Part shown: piece after piece, positions 26,297 to 33,656 of the stretch | Position numbering within the stretch: position 1 is the first letter of the stretch | How the letters are laid out: each line of letters starts with the position of its first letter | Assembly: GCA_963665085.2 (NCBI GenBank) | Contig: CAXXXS010000001.1 | Location: forward strand, 1,364,001-1,428,000 | Reading direction: 5' to 3' | Source of the DNA: G963665085 sp963665085 | GTDB lineage: Bacteria > Bacteroidota > Bacteroidia > Bacteroidales > JAAAOM01 | Length of the DNA stretch: 64,000 bases | The notes under the pieces: model-generated | What the model was told of the DNA's origin: nothing | Database searches by the model: none | What the model saw: only the letters and a program-made list of their open reading frames with translations | Translations under genes and position numbers: made by a program

Positions 26297-26370
26297 AGAA
26301 TAAAATTTTATGGTAGCATTATTTATAGACAAGTTAGAAAAATATTTTATATAGCTATTCGTTTGTATCT

Positions 26371-26378
26371 TAATTTTG
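26371..26378 (+). promoter_or_regulatory. -7 promoter element TAATTTTG
   Basis: Exact TAnnTTTG match 34 bases upstream of the ATG at 26413. It serves the barrel gene and possibly the collagen-like gene behind it. Confidence 0.5.
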
Positions 26379-26412
26379 CATTGCAGAATTTGTAATTTAA
26401 TTGAGGTTAGTT

Positions 26413-27003
26413 ATGAAAAAAATATTTGTTTTAGTTTTTATATCATTTTTGTTTATTCAGAATTCTCTAAAAGCACAACAGGCTGGAAATTTAGCCTATG
26501 AAATTGATGATATTTATTTACATGCAGGAATTGGGATTGGATATTACAATTATGGTTATGATCATCTTCGGTATGGTTTGGCCATTCCATTGACAGTTTC
26601 TGTTGAATATGGCTTTCATGAGTATTTAAGTGCAGGTGTATTTATTGGATTTGCTAATTATAAGTATGATACTTACGTGTATAAGTATAGTGTGTCTCAC
26701 ATAAATTTTGGTGGTAGGGGAACATTTCATTTTGCTGGGTTGATGAACGATAATATAAATACAAATATTGACTTACAGAAGTTTGATTTATACCTGTCAT
26801 TTGCGGCAGGTTTAAGTGCACGTACAGTACGAGAAATTTCAGGGACGATTCCTCCAAGTGGGCCTGATGGGGGTATAGGGATACTTTTTGGGCCATCCTT
26901 GGGTGTTAAGTATAAGTTAAATGATAAAATTGGTGCCTATCTAGAAGGAGGACGGGCAAGTTATGGTTGGGGAACTATTGGAGTTTCCGTAAATCTTAAT
27001 TAG
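26413..27003 (+). CDS. Small outer-membrane beta-barrel-like protein, paralogue of 3594-4145
   Basis: A 196-residue protein with a signal peptide (cleavage near SLKAQQ). The mature sequence alternates aromatic and small residues as in OmpW/OprF-like barrels and ends with the strand WGTIGVSVNLN. It shares SVEYGF and NFGGRGTFHF with the protein at 3594, so the two are paralogues. The ATG at 26413 is chosen over an upstream TTG at 26401 because it gives the signal peptide directly and follows the promoter. Role unknown. A strong hairpin follows its stop codon. Confidence 0.75.
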   Translation: MKKIFVLVFISFLFIQNSLKAQQAGNLAYEIDDIYLHAGIGIGYYNYGYDHLRYGLAIPLTVSVEYGFHEYLSAGVFIGFANYKYDTYVYKYSVSHINFGGRGTFHFAGLMNDNINTNIDLQKFDLYLSFAAGLSARTVREISGTIPPSGPDGGIGILFGPSLGVKYKLNDKIGAYLEGGRASYGWGTIGVSVNLN

Positions 27004-27048
27004 TAGAAATTATTTAGTAAACAGAAAATTTTCTGGAATAGTTTTTGT

Positions 27049-27102
27049 AAAATCCCGCGAAAAATTATTTATGAGACAGATTATATTTTTCGCGGGATTT
27101 TT
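27049..27102 (+). terminator. 17-bp hairpin whose loop holds the next gene's start codon
   Basis: AAAATCCCGCGAAAAAT (27049-27065) is perfectly complementary to ATTTTTCGCGGGATTTT (27085-27101), followed by a T-rich stretch. As a terminator it would end the barrel transcript. However, the ATG of the collagen-like gene (27071-27073) lies in its 19-base loop and the right arm encodes signal-peptide residues 5-11, so the element could equally control that gene's expression. Confidence 0.6.
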
Positions 27103-28030
27103 ATTTCTAATAAATCAAATTTCTTTTTCTCAACAAGTAACATTTCATTATGATCAGTCCTACCCGTTAAATTTTAAAAAAAGGGTTCCTATTGGTTTTA
27201 AAGTTGTTTTAGATAAAAAAGATACGTTAAAAACCAAAGGGTTTTTAAACGGTAATTTATCCTGGAAAAAATTAGATATAGCAGTTTCTGGCGGATATAT
27301 TAAAAATGGATATCTATTTATTGATGATTTTGACCAATTTAATAAGGATTATCAACTTGTTTTTGAAGTAACATATAAAAACAAAAATCTAAAAGAGACA
27401 ATAAAATGCTATCTTAATTTTAAAGGGGTTGAAGTAGCAGATTATCGTCCTGAAAAAGGCAAGGATGCCCGTAACAGACTTGGTAGATTTTTTTCGTCCA
27501 TGTTCTTTAAGTCCATTTGTTTCGATGGGAAAGATGGCAGGAATGGAGAAAATGGGAAAGATGGCCCTTATTTACATGTGGTGCCAGAGCTGATTGAAAT
27601 AAATTCTCAAAGAATACTTGCAGTTCATATAGATAGTCAAGAAAATGGTAAAGCCAGGATCTACTATATTAACACACAAGAAGGTGAACTAAGAATTCTC
27701 GCTGATGGTTCAGATGGAGGTAAAGGAGGTAAAGGCGGCCCCGGGGAAGAAAGTGAAGATTGTGGTGGAGCTGGAGGTAGAGGCGGTAACGGAGGTAATG
27801 GTGGTAAAGGTGGGGTTGTTGAAATCTTAGTAGATGAACAATCAAAACCATATCTTGATCGTATTATTATTTCTAACAAAGGAGGTAGAGGTGGTGATTT
27901 TGGCAGAGGTGGCATCGATGGTAGCTCCTTCTATGATCCCTATGCCGGATTGAATGATGGAAAACAAGGGGAAAAAGGTTCTGATGGGTTGGATGGGCCT
28001 GAGATAATAATTCTTAAAAAAGAAGATTAA
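27071..28030 (+). CDS. Secreted glycine-rich, collagen-like protein
   Basis: A 319-residue protein with a signal peptide (MRQIIFFAGFLFLINQISFS). A beta-rich N-terminal domain (about 22-140) is followed by a short collagen-like Gly-x-y run (DGKDGRNGENGKDGPY), a small domain, then glycine-rich tracts of GGxGG type (about 213-249 and 268-283) and a final GKQGEKGSDGLDGPE. No catalytic family is recognised; a surface or matrix role is a guess. The start is fixed by the signal peptide although it falls inside a hairpin loop. It ends 16 bases from the convergent lasso-locus nucleotidyltransferase. Confidence 0.7.
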   Translation: MRQIIFFAGFLFLINQISFSQQVTFHYDQSYPLNFKKRVPIGFKVVLDKKDTLKTKGFLNGNLSWKKLDIAVSGGYIKNGYLFIDDFDQFNKDYQLVFEVTYKNKNLKETIKCYLNFKGVEVADYRPEKGKDARNRLGRFFSSMFFKSICFDGKDGRNGENGKDGPYLHVVPELIEINSQRILAVHIDSQENGKARIYYINTQEGELRILADGSDGGKGGKGGPGEESEDCGGAGGRGGNGGNGGKGGVVEILVDEQSKPYLDRIIISNKGGRGGDFGRGGIDGSSFYDPYAGLNDGKQGEKGSDGLDGPEIIILKKED

Positions 28031-28046
28031 ATAAAATATAAGTTTT

Positions 28047-29093
28047 TTACCGCCCAATAAATCGTAATGCCCCGCCAATTAATGTATTTGCCTTAAATAA
28101 AAATTTATTGCTAAGTTTTGTGAGATAGATTAATCTGTCCATTCGTGTTAAGAAATTTTCTTCGATTGGTGAAATAATAGAACAAACGGCTTTTTTAACT
28201 AACCATGTCACGGTTTTGTTCTTATTAATTAAAGATCGGATCTCCCCTGGAATGGGGGAATTAAAAAATAGGTTGCACAATAAAACTGATTGAAATAATG
28301 CATTTTCTACTCCCAGCTTTTTAGAATATTCTAAGATGTCTGTCCAATTAATTTTTTTAATTGCAATAAAGTCGGCTAGGTCTTTAAGCCAGAATAACCT
28401 AAACCATTGATGATTACTTCCATGAAGAACAAGAAAGAGAATATTGGCTTCTGTTGTTAAGACATTTACCTCCTTGTTCTGAATTGTTATTGCTTTGGTA
28501 AGAACAGGAAAAATGTTTTTAAATCTTTTATCCAGGGATTTATTAGGAAAAAATCTATAATGAATTTCAATAGAAATTTTTTTTTCCTGATGAAAATAAT
28601 AATTGTCTTTTAAGATAAATTTTCGAAATTGTGTATTGGGGATTTCAGTAGAGTAATATCCTAAATTTAAAAGGATGTTGTGAATACCCATAATTTCATT
28701 TCTATCAATAAATATATCAAGATCTATCATTTGCCTTGATGCACTATCATTATGTAAATCATAAGCTAATGCAGGGCCTTTAAGAAAAATTGGATTTAGA
28801 TTATTTGTTTTGCAGTTATCATTAATTGTAAGAAGTTCATTTGTAAAAAGAAGCATACGTTGCGAATTTCGCAGGAACCTGTTTGCCACATATTCTTGTA
28901 GAGATGGAGAAATAAAATTTTTGTTTTTAAAGAAAAAGGGGATTAACCGGTGGCGTTCAACCAATTCTTTTATTTCGTTTTTTAAAAAAGTATTGCCATC
29001 TGGAATTATATTTTCTTCAGGAGCTTTTAAGAAGCTATAAAAGCAATGCTGTTCATTTGTAAGTTCGTCTTTTATGTAATTTTCTATTTCCAT
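28047..29093 (-). CDS. Nucleotidyltransferase of the lasso-peptide locus
   Basis: A 348-residue protein of the uncharacterised nucleotidyltransferase family (NTP_transf_5, PF14907). The active-site signature is LKGPALAYDL followed by the metal-binding SRQMIDLDIFID. Members recur in lasso-peptide clusters together with HPr-kinase-like proteins. One has been tied to further modification of a phosphorylated lasso peptide; here the role is inferred. Its ATG overlaps the cyclase stop by one base (TAATG), so the two are translationally coupled. Confidence 0.8.
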   Translation of the reverse strand: MEIENYIKDELTNEQHCFYSFLKAPEENIIPDGNTFLKNEIKELVERHRLIPFFFKNKNFISPSLQEYVANRFLRNSQRMLLFTNELLTINDNCKTNNLNPIFLKGPALAYDLHNDSASRQMIDLDIFIDRNEIMGIHNILLNLGYYSTEIPNTQFRKFILKDNYYFHQEKKISIEIHYRFFPNKSLDKRFKNIFPVLTKAITIQNKEVNVLTTEANILFLVLHGSNHQWFRLFWLKDLADFIAIKKINWTDILEYSKKLGVENALFQSVLLCNLFFNSPIPGEIRSLINKNKTVTWLVKKAVCSIISPIEENFLTRMDRLIYLTKLSNKFLFKANTLIGGALRFIGR

Positions 29094-30901
29094 TAAAATT
29101 TATCTAAAAAACGGAGTAACATCAAGAAATTAAAAAATTGTCCCTGATGAACAGGAATTTTGTCTTTTTCAGTACGGTATTTTATTGTTTCTTGCCATTT
29201 TAACATGGTATCAAAATTAAAAAATTCATCACCAACACCATTTTTTCTGCAATGAAGAATGAAATTTTTTATGTTTTCGTAATCATTAAGAAACCTGTAT
29301 TGGATAGAGGGTATTGTTGCCCCGCTTTTATCATTACGCCAACGAATTGAATCCGGGACAATACCTTTTATGGCTTTTCTATATAGATATCTTTTAGTAT
29401 TTCCTTTTATCTTTAAATGTGTCGGCAAAGAGTAATAAAATTCAATTAATCGTACATCCAGAAGTGGATATCGGTATTCAATTTTATGATGTAAAGCAGC
29501 AATAGCAGAATATTCAAGACGCTGAGAGACATGGGCGTGCATTATTCTTTCGTATTGCCTTTCATGAACATTTGATTGATTCGGAAAACGGGATTTTGAT
29601 AATGCCCTGTCAACCATGTCATATTTTTTTATAATTTCTTTTTTTAACGCGTTATTTTTATAAAGATTTACGGATATACGTTTTCTCTCCTGCCCGGCAA
29701 AAGTCAACCAACTATTATAGATCCAAGGCATTTTTGCTGCTATACTTATTTCAATGGTAGCTTTTATTTTTTTTGACAAACTTTTTTTTGTTTTCATTAG
29801 TCCGGAAAAGAAGTGCATCCATTCTGTAGTTGCTAATTCATGAAAGTAACCAGGCGTTTGAGAGCTCACCATCTCATCACCGCCAAAACCTGACAATAAC
29901 GTATGGACATTATTTTCTTCTGCTTTTTCATATAAATTGTCAGAAAAAAGATAGAATCTTTGTTGTGTCGGGCCATCCATCAGGTTAAGGCTTTGATCAA
30001 TCCTGTCAAGAATTTTTTTCCCTTTAGAGTCAACAAACACACAATTTTTGATTTGGGCGTGGTTTACTATTTCTCTGATTTGGGATTTTTCATCGTTGAA
30101 AGGGAAAATGTGATAATCAGGATTAATATGACTAAACGTATAAAATGGGATATTTTTATCTAAACAAAAGGAATTAGCAACAGAAGCAATTACAGATGAA
30201 TCTAATCCTCCACTTAATTCGGAGCCAACAGGATAGCTGCTTAACGATTTTTCTTCAATACTTTGCGCCAGCAGATCCCTAAATTTACAGATAGCTTCTT
30301 GTTCTGTTATATCCTTGTTCTTACTGTATTGTAAATTCCAATATTTAACCTGTTTAGTCTCATGCTTAGTAACTTCTAAAATATTACCCGGTTTTAGCTT
30401 TTTAATTCCTTTATAAGGGGTAATTTCTTTATCTGATATAGAGTTTGATAGTAAGTCTAGCATCCATTCGTCGGATAGTTTTTTTTGAATATCAAAAACT
30501 GGAAAAAGTCCTTTAATTTCTGATGCAAATGCAAAAATATTTTCTGAGTCAAAATAAAAAAGGGGCTTACAACCAAAATGGTCGCAACCCAGTGTTAATA
30601 TGTTTTTTTGAAAAGAAGCAAATGCAAAATCATCAGTAACATTTCTAAATTTGTTGATATCATTTTCTTGAAGTAATTGGTTACTTTTTTCTTTGTTTTC
30701 ATGAAATGTTGAAATAAAAAATGAACTAATGTCGTTTTTTTTCACCGGTTGAAATGAAAGCTTTCCAAATGCCACATTCTCTTTACAAACAAACCATTGA
30801 AAATTGGCATTCCAGTGATTTAGTGCAAACAACATATTTTTAATGTCCTGTTCGTCAACAGAATTACCTTTTTTATTATAAATACCACAAATGCTGCCCA
30901 T
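29093..30901 (-). CDS. Lasso peptide cyclase (asparagine synthase homologue, lasso C protein)
   Basis: A 602-residue AsnB-like protein that should adenylate the side-chain acid of the lasso core and close the macrolactam. An N-terminal glutaminase-like domain (1-190) begins MGSICGIYNKKG, so the Cys is at position 5 and not exposed after Met removal; glutaminase activity is probably lost, as expected for a cyclase that uses the peptide amine. The synthetase domain has the ATP-binding PP-loop SELSGGLDSSVIAS and the later SGFGGDEMVSS. It is transcribed divergently from the kinase-B1-B2-precursor arm across only 61 bases. Confidence 0.85.
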   Translation of the reverse strand: MGSICGIYNKKGNSVDEQDIKNMLFALNHWNANFQWFVCKENVAFGKLSFQPVKKNDISSFFISTFHENKEKSNQLLQENDINKFRNVTDDFAFASFQKNILTLGCDHFGCKPLFYFDSENIFAFASEIKGLFPVFDIQKKLSDEWMLDLLSNSISDKEITPYKGIKKLKPGNILEVTKHETKQVKYWNLQYSKNKDITEQEAICKFRDLLAQSIEEKSLSSYPVGSELSGGLDSSVIASVANSFCLDKNIPFYTFSHINPDYHIFPFNDEKSQIREIVNHAQIKNCVFVDSKGKKILDRIDQSLNLMDGPTQQRFYLFSDNLYEKAEENNVHTLLSGFGGDEMVSSQTPGYFHELATTEWMHFFSGLMKTKKSLSKKIKATIEISIAAKMPWIYNSWLTFAGQERKRISVNLYKNNALKKEIIKKYDMVDRALSKSRFPNQSNVHERQYERIMHAHVSQRLEYSAIAALHHKIEYRYPLLDVRLIEFYYSLPTHLKIKGNTKRYLYRKAIKGIVPDSIRWRNDKSGATIPSIQYRFLNDYENIKNFILHCRKNGVGDEFFNFDTMLKWQETIKYRTEKDKIPVHQGQFFNFLMLLRFLDKF

Positions 30902-30962
30902 AAAAAGTTATATGTTTTTTGTCTTTCTTTGTGCCAAATCTGCAAATTAAAAACTTTTTGGT

Positions 30963-31868
30963 TTGAGAAACTATTTGTATAAAGCTTTTGGTGTATTGTT
31001 TTCTGTCCCTTTTGAAATGGAAGGATTAATAGAAACAGATGGGCAGCCTGAAATAATTGTTAGATTTGGCGATACTCCTGACAGGCTGCAAAATATTTTA
31101 AAAAAAGGGGTGTTGTTTCAAGTAAATGCAGAGGGCTTCTTGTTTGAGTTAGATGGAGTGGCAAAGTATTGTGCAAAAAATAATGGGGAGATATTTATAA
31201 CAAAACATCCACAAGCTACCGTTGATGATATTAGTGTTTTCCTTTTTAGTTCAGTATTTGCTTATGTATTGCAAAGCAAAGGATTATTAACCTTACATGC
31301 CAATGTTGTTTACAAAAACAATAAAGCTTTACTTATCACAGGTCATTCTGGTGCCGGGAAAAGCACACTTACCTATTCGTTGCTTCAAAAAGATTTTTTA
31401 TTTTTCAGTGATGATATTGCTACAATAAAATTTAATAAGGGTAATCGTCCAGTCGTTGTTCCAGGTTTGCCCAGGATAAAGTTGTGGCAAGATGCATTGT
31501 TGCATTTTTCAATTAACAGGAATAAGTTAAAGCCTATTCGTAGCCAATTGAAAAAATATTATTACCCAATTTTAATTGATAATTCGCCCGAAAATTTAGA
31601 AATAAAAAAGATGGTTATTCTTTCCAGCCATAATAAAGAAGATATAACTGTTGAGAAGATAACAGGGACAGATAAATTTACTGCTTTAAAGTCCAATACA
31701 TATCGGTATCAATTTTTGTCGGAAGAAAAAGGGATAAAACCTCATTTTATGTTATCAACAAAGTTTATTAATGCAGTTGATATTTACCGGGTAACAAGGC
31801 CCAATTCAGGCTTTAAAACAGAATTGCTTCAAAAAGAAGTTGAAAAGATTTTTAACGATGGACAATAA
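30963..31868 (+). CDS. HPr-kinase-like kinase, probable lasso peptide kinase
   Basis: A 301-residue P-loop kinase related to the C-terminal domain of HPr kinase. The Walker A is GHSGAGKST (127-135) and the catalytic acidic pair is SDD (149-151). The beta-rich N-terminal 100 residues are usual for the lasso-cluster version. Homologues phosphorylate the C-terminal serine hydroxyl of paeninodin-type lasso peptides, and the core encoded here also ends in Ser. Translation probably starts at TTG: the only upstream in-frame ATG (30912) is followed by a stop. The next gene's ATG lies inside its end (11-base overlap). Confidence 0.8.
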   Translation: MRNYLYKAFGVLFSVPFEMEGLIETDGQPEIIVRFGDTPDRLQNILKKGVLFQVNAEGFLFELDGVAKYCAKNNGEIFITKHPQATVDDISVFLFSSVFAYVLQSKGLLTLHANVVYKNNKALLITGHSGAGKSTLTYSLLQKDFLFFSDDIATIKFNKGNRPVVVPGLPRIKLWQDALLHFSINRNKLKPIRSQLKKYYYPILIDNSPENLEIKKMVILSSHNKEDITVEKITGTDKFTALKSNTYRYQFLSEEKGIKPHFMLSTKFINAVDIYRVTRPNSGFKTELLQKEVEKIFNDGQ

Positions 31869-32727
31869 GAAGATTATTTGGTTGGCATCCTATCCAAAAT
31901 CTGGCAATACTTGGTTTCGTATCCTTCTTACAAATTATTTAAAAGAAGAAGAAAAACCTCTTGATATAAATAATCTTTATCCTGCAACAATAGCCAGTAG
32001 CCGTCTTCTTTTCGACGAAACACTGGGCTTATCTTCATCAGATTTAACATTTGATGAAATTGATTTGTTGCGCCCTCAGGTTTATAAACATGTTGCAGAA
32101 ACCACAGAAGATATTTTTTTTCATAAAATCCATGATGCCTGGCAAATCCTGCCAAATGGTGAGGCAATGATTCCTGGGGATGTAACAAAAGGAGTAATCT
32201 ATATTGTCCGTAACCCCCTTGATGTTGCGGTATCTTTTGCACATCATTCTGTAATAAGTATTGATTCTATGATTAAGGCAATGAATCAATCTGATTATTC
32301 CTTTTGCAATAAAGGGACAAAACTTCATATTCAGTTACGTCAAAAGTTATTTACATGGAGCGGACATGTAAGAAGCTGGTTAGATAATTCTGATTTGTCT
32401 GTTTTATTGATGAAATACGAAGATATGTTGAGTAATCCCTTTGAAACGTTCAAAAAAGCACTTAAATTTGTTTACAATGATGTAGATGAGAATAAACTGA
32501 TTAAGGCAATTGAAGACAGTAGTTTTCAAAAGATAAAAGAACAGGAATTAGAAAAAGGATTTAAGGAAAAAAACCAGAAATCAGCCTCATTCTTCAGAAA
32601 AGGAAAAGTGGATTCATGGAGAGACGAATTAACCGAAAAACAAATTCAGATAATTTGTTCAAACCATAAAGAAACAATGAGGAGGTTTAATTATTTGCCG
32701 GAAGAATATAATGAAGTCAGAAAATAA
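31858..32727 (+). CDS. PAPS-dependent sulfotransferase in the lasso locus
   Basis: A 289-residue sulfotransferase. The 5'-phosphosulfate loop is ASYPKSGNTWFR (residues 11-22) and the 3'-phosphate-binding motif is VIYIVRNPLDVAVSFAHHS. The C-terminal part carries the KMK-like FRKGKVDSW seen in P-loop cytosolic sulfotransferases. Enclosed by kinase and B1 genes with overlaps on both sides, it is likely to modify the lasso peptide (Tyr, Ser or Thr hydroxyl), but this is inference. The ATG at 31858 is preferred; an upstream ATG at 31840 would add six residues and a longer overlap. Confidence 0.85.
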   Translation: MDNKKIIWLASYPKSGNTWFRILLTNYLKEEEKPLDINNLYPATIASSRLLFDETLGLSSSDLTFDEIDLLRPQVYKHVAETTEDIFFHKIHDAWQILPNGEAMIPGDVTKGVIYIVRNPLDVAVSFAHHSVISIDSMIKAMNQSDYSFCNKGTKLHIQLRQKLFTWSGHVRSWLDNSDLSVLLMKYEDMLSNPFETFKKALKFVYNDVDENKLIKAIEDSSFQKIKEQELEKGFKEKNQKSASFFRKGKVDSWRDELTEKQIQIICSNHKETMRRFNYLPEEYNEVRK

Positions 32728-33010
32728 AATAGGTTCAGACACTATAATAAGAAGAAACGAATCATTACTTTTTTCTAAAATGGATGAAGAAGTAGTAATG
32801 CTAAGTATTGAAAACAGTGAATATTATGGAATGAACAATGTAGGTTCACGTATCTGGGAGCTTATTGAACACCCCCAAAAAGTAGGGGATCTAATACAAC
32901 TCCTTACAAAAGAATATGAAGTTGAGCAGAAAGAATGTGAGAATGATGTTTTGTTTTATTTAGATGAACTTTTAAAAAAAAATGTAATTTTAAGATCAGG
33001 GAATTCATAG
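32711..33010 (+). CDS. PqqD-type leader-binding protein (lasso B1, RRE)
   Basis: A 99-residue PqqD-fold protein. The typical core is visible: LLFSKMDEEVVMLSIENSEYYGMN followed by GSRIWELIEHPQ and a helical C-terminus. In lasso systems with a split B enzyme this B1 protein binds the leader peptide (motif YxxPxL or similar) and delivers it to the B2 peptidase. It overlaps the sulfotransferase gene by 17 bases and is four bases ahead of B2. Confidence 0.88.
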   Translation: MKSENKIGSDTIIRRNESLLFSKMDEEVVMLSIENSEYYGMNNVGSRIWELIEHPQKVGDLIQLLTKEYEVEQKECENDVLFYLDELLKKNVILRSGNS

Positions 33011-33014
33011 CTAT

Positions 33015-33434
33015 ATGAAAAAACTACAAACCTTTTTTAATTTATCAGTAGCAGAAAAAACAATGTTTTTTAAAGCATATTTTTTATCTGCTTTTGTGCG
33101 GTTTGTAACGCGTTATCTGCCTATGCGTTGGTGGTATAAAAAATTAATGGGCCCCCGGGTAGAAATTTCTAATTCTGTTTCATTTACTAAATTTACAATA
33201 AATGAAAAAAACAGAATGCTAAAAACAATACAAATAGTAAGGCTGGCTTGCCGCTATACGCCCTGGAAAACAAAGTGCCTTGTAGAAAGTATTTTAGTAA
33301 AAAAGTTAGTTAACAAAAATTTACCCATTTATCTGGGATTAAATAAAACTAAAAATAGATACAATGCCCATGCGTGGGTAATCCCTGGAAAACAAAATAA
33401 TAGTATGTATAAAGTTGTTAGTGTACACATCTAG
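33015..33434 (+). CDS. Lasso leader peptidase (B2, transglutaminase-like)
   Basis: A 139-residue protein of the lasso B2 family (PF13471). The catalytic Cys is Cys88 in TPWKTKCLVESI and the catalytic His is His119 in YNAHAWV, at the usual distance. The third catalytic residue is not obvious. It should cut the precursor after Thr-Ser to free the core amine. Length is normal for the family. The precursor gene follows after 72 bases. Confidence 0.88.
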   Translation: MKKLQTFFNLSVAEKTMFFKAYFLSAFVRFVTRYLPMRWWYKKLMGPRVEISNSVSFTKFTINEKNRMLKTIQIVRLACRYTPWKTKCLVESILVKKLVNKNLPIYLGLNKTKNRYNAHAWVIPGKQNNSMYKVVSVHI

Positions 33435-33506
33435 TTGTTTTGTGGATGTATTAGATTAATTTAAAAAATTGTTGGACAAAATTTTAAATACAAACGTAAA
33501 ACGGAA

Positions 33507-33644
33507 ATGGAGATTAAAGAACAATATAAAAAGAGGTGGGAAAAACCTCAGCTAAAAATAATTAAAATTGATAAAACTTCTGGTGGACCAGATAATACTT
33601 ATAAAGAAGATACCTTTGGCATGGATGGATACGATGCCTCATAA
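33507..33644 (+). CDS. Lasso peptide precursor (A), 45 aa
   Basis: A 45-residue ORF between B2 and the T9SS protein. Leader residues 1-25 include WEKPQL, the equivalent of the YxxPxL recognition motif, and Thr24 at position -2, the hallmark before lasso cleavage. The predicted core, residues 26-45, is GGPDNTYKEDTFGMDGYDAS. Gly1 and Glu9 fit a nine-residue macrolactam ring; Asp10 is the next acid. The core ends in Ser, the residue phosphorylated in paeninodin-type peptides. By hand the cyclised core has a monoisotopic mass of about 2120.83 Da. The sequence shows all these features directly; the product is predicted. Confidence 0.85.
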   Translation: MEIKEQYKKRWEKPQLKIIKIDKTSGGPDNTYKEDTFGMDGYDAS

Positions 33645-33656
33645 AATAAAATGTTA

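Noticed and set aside
27664..27915. Proline-rich minus-strand frame
   Set aside because: It is the antisense of the glycine-rich GGxGG coding tract.
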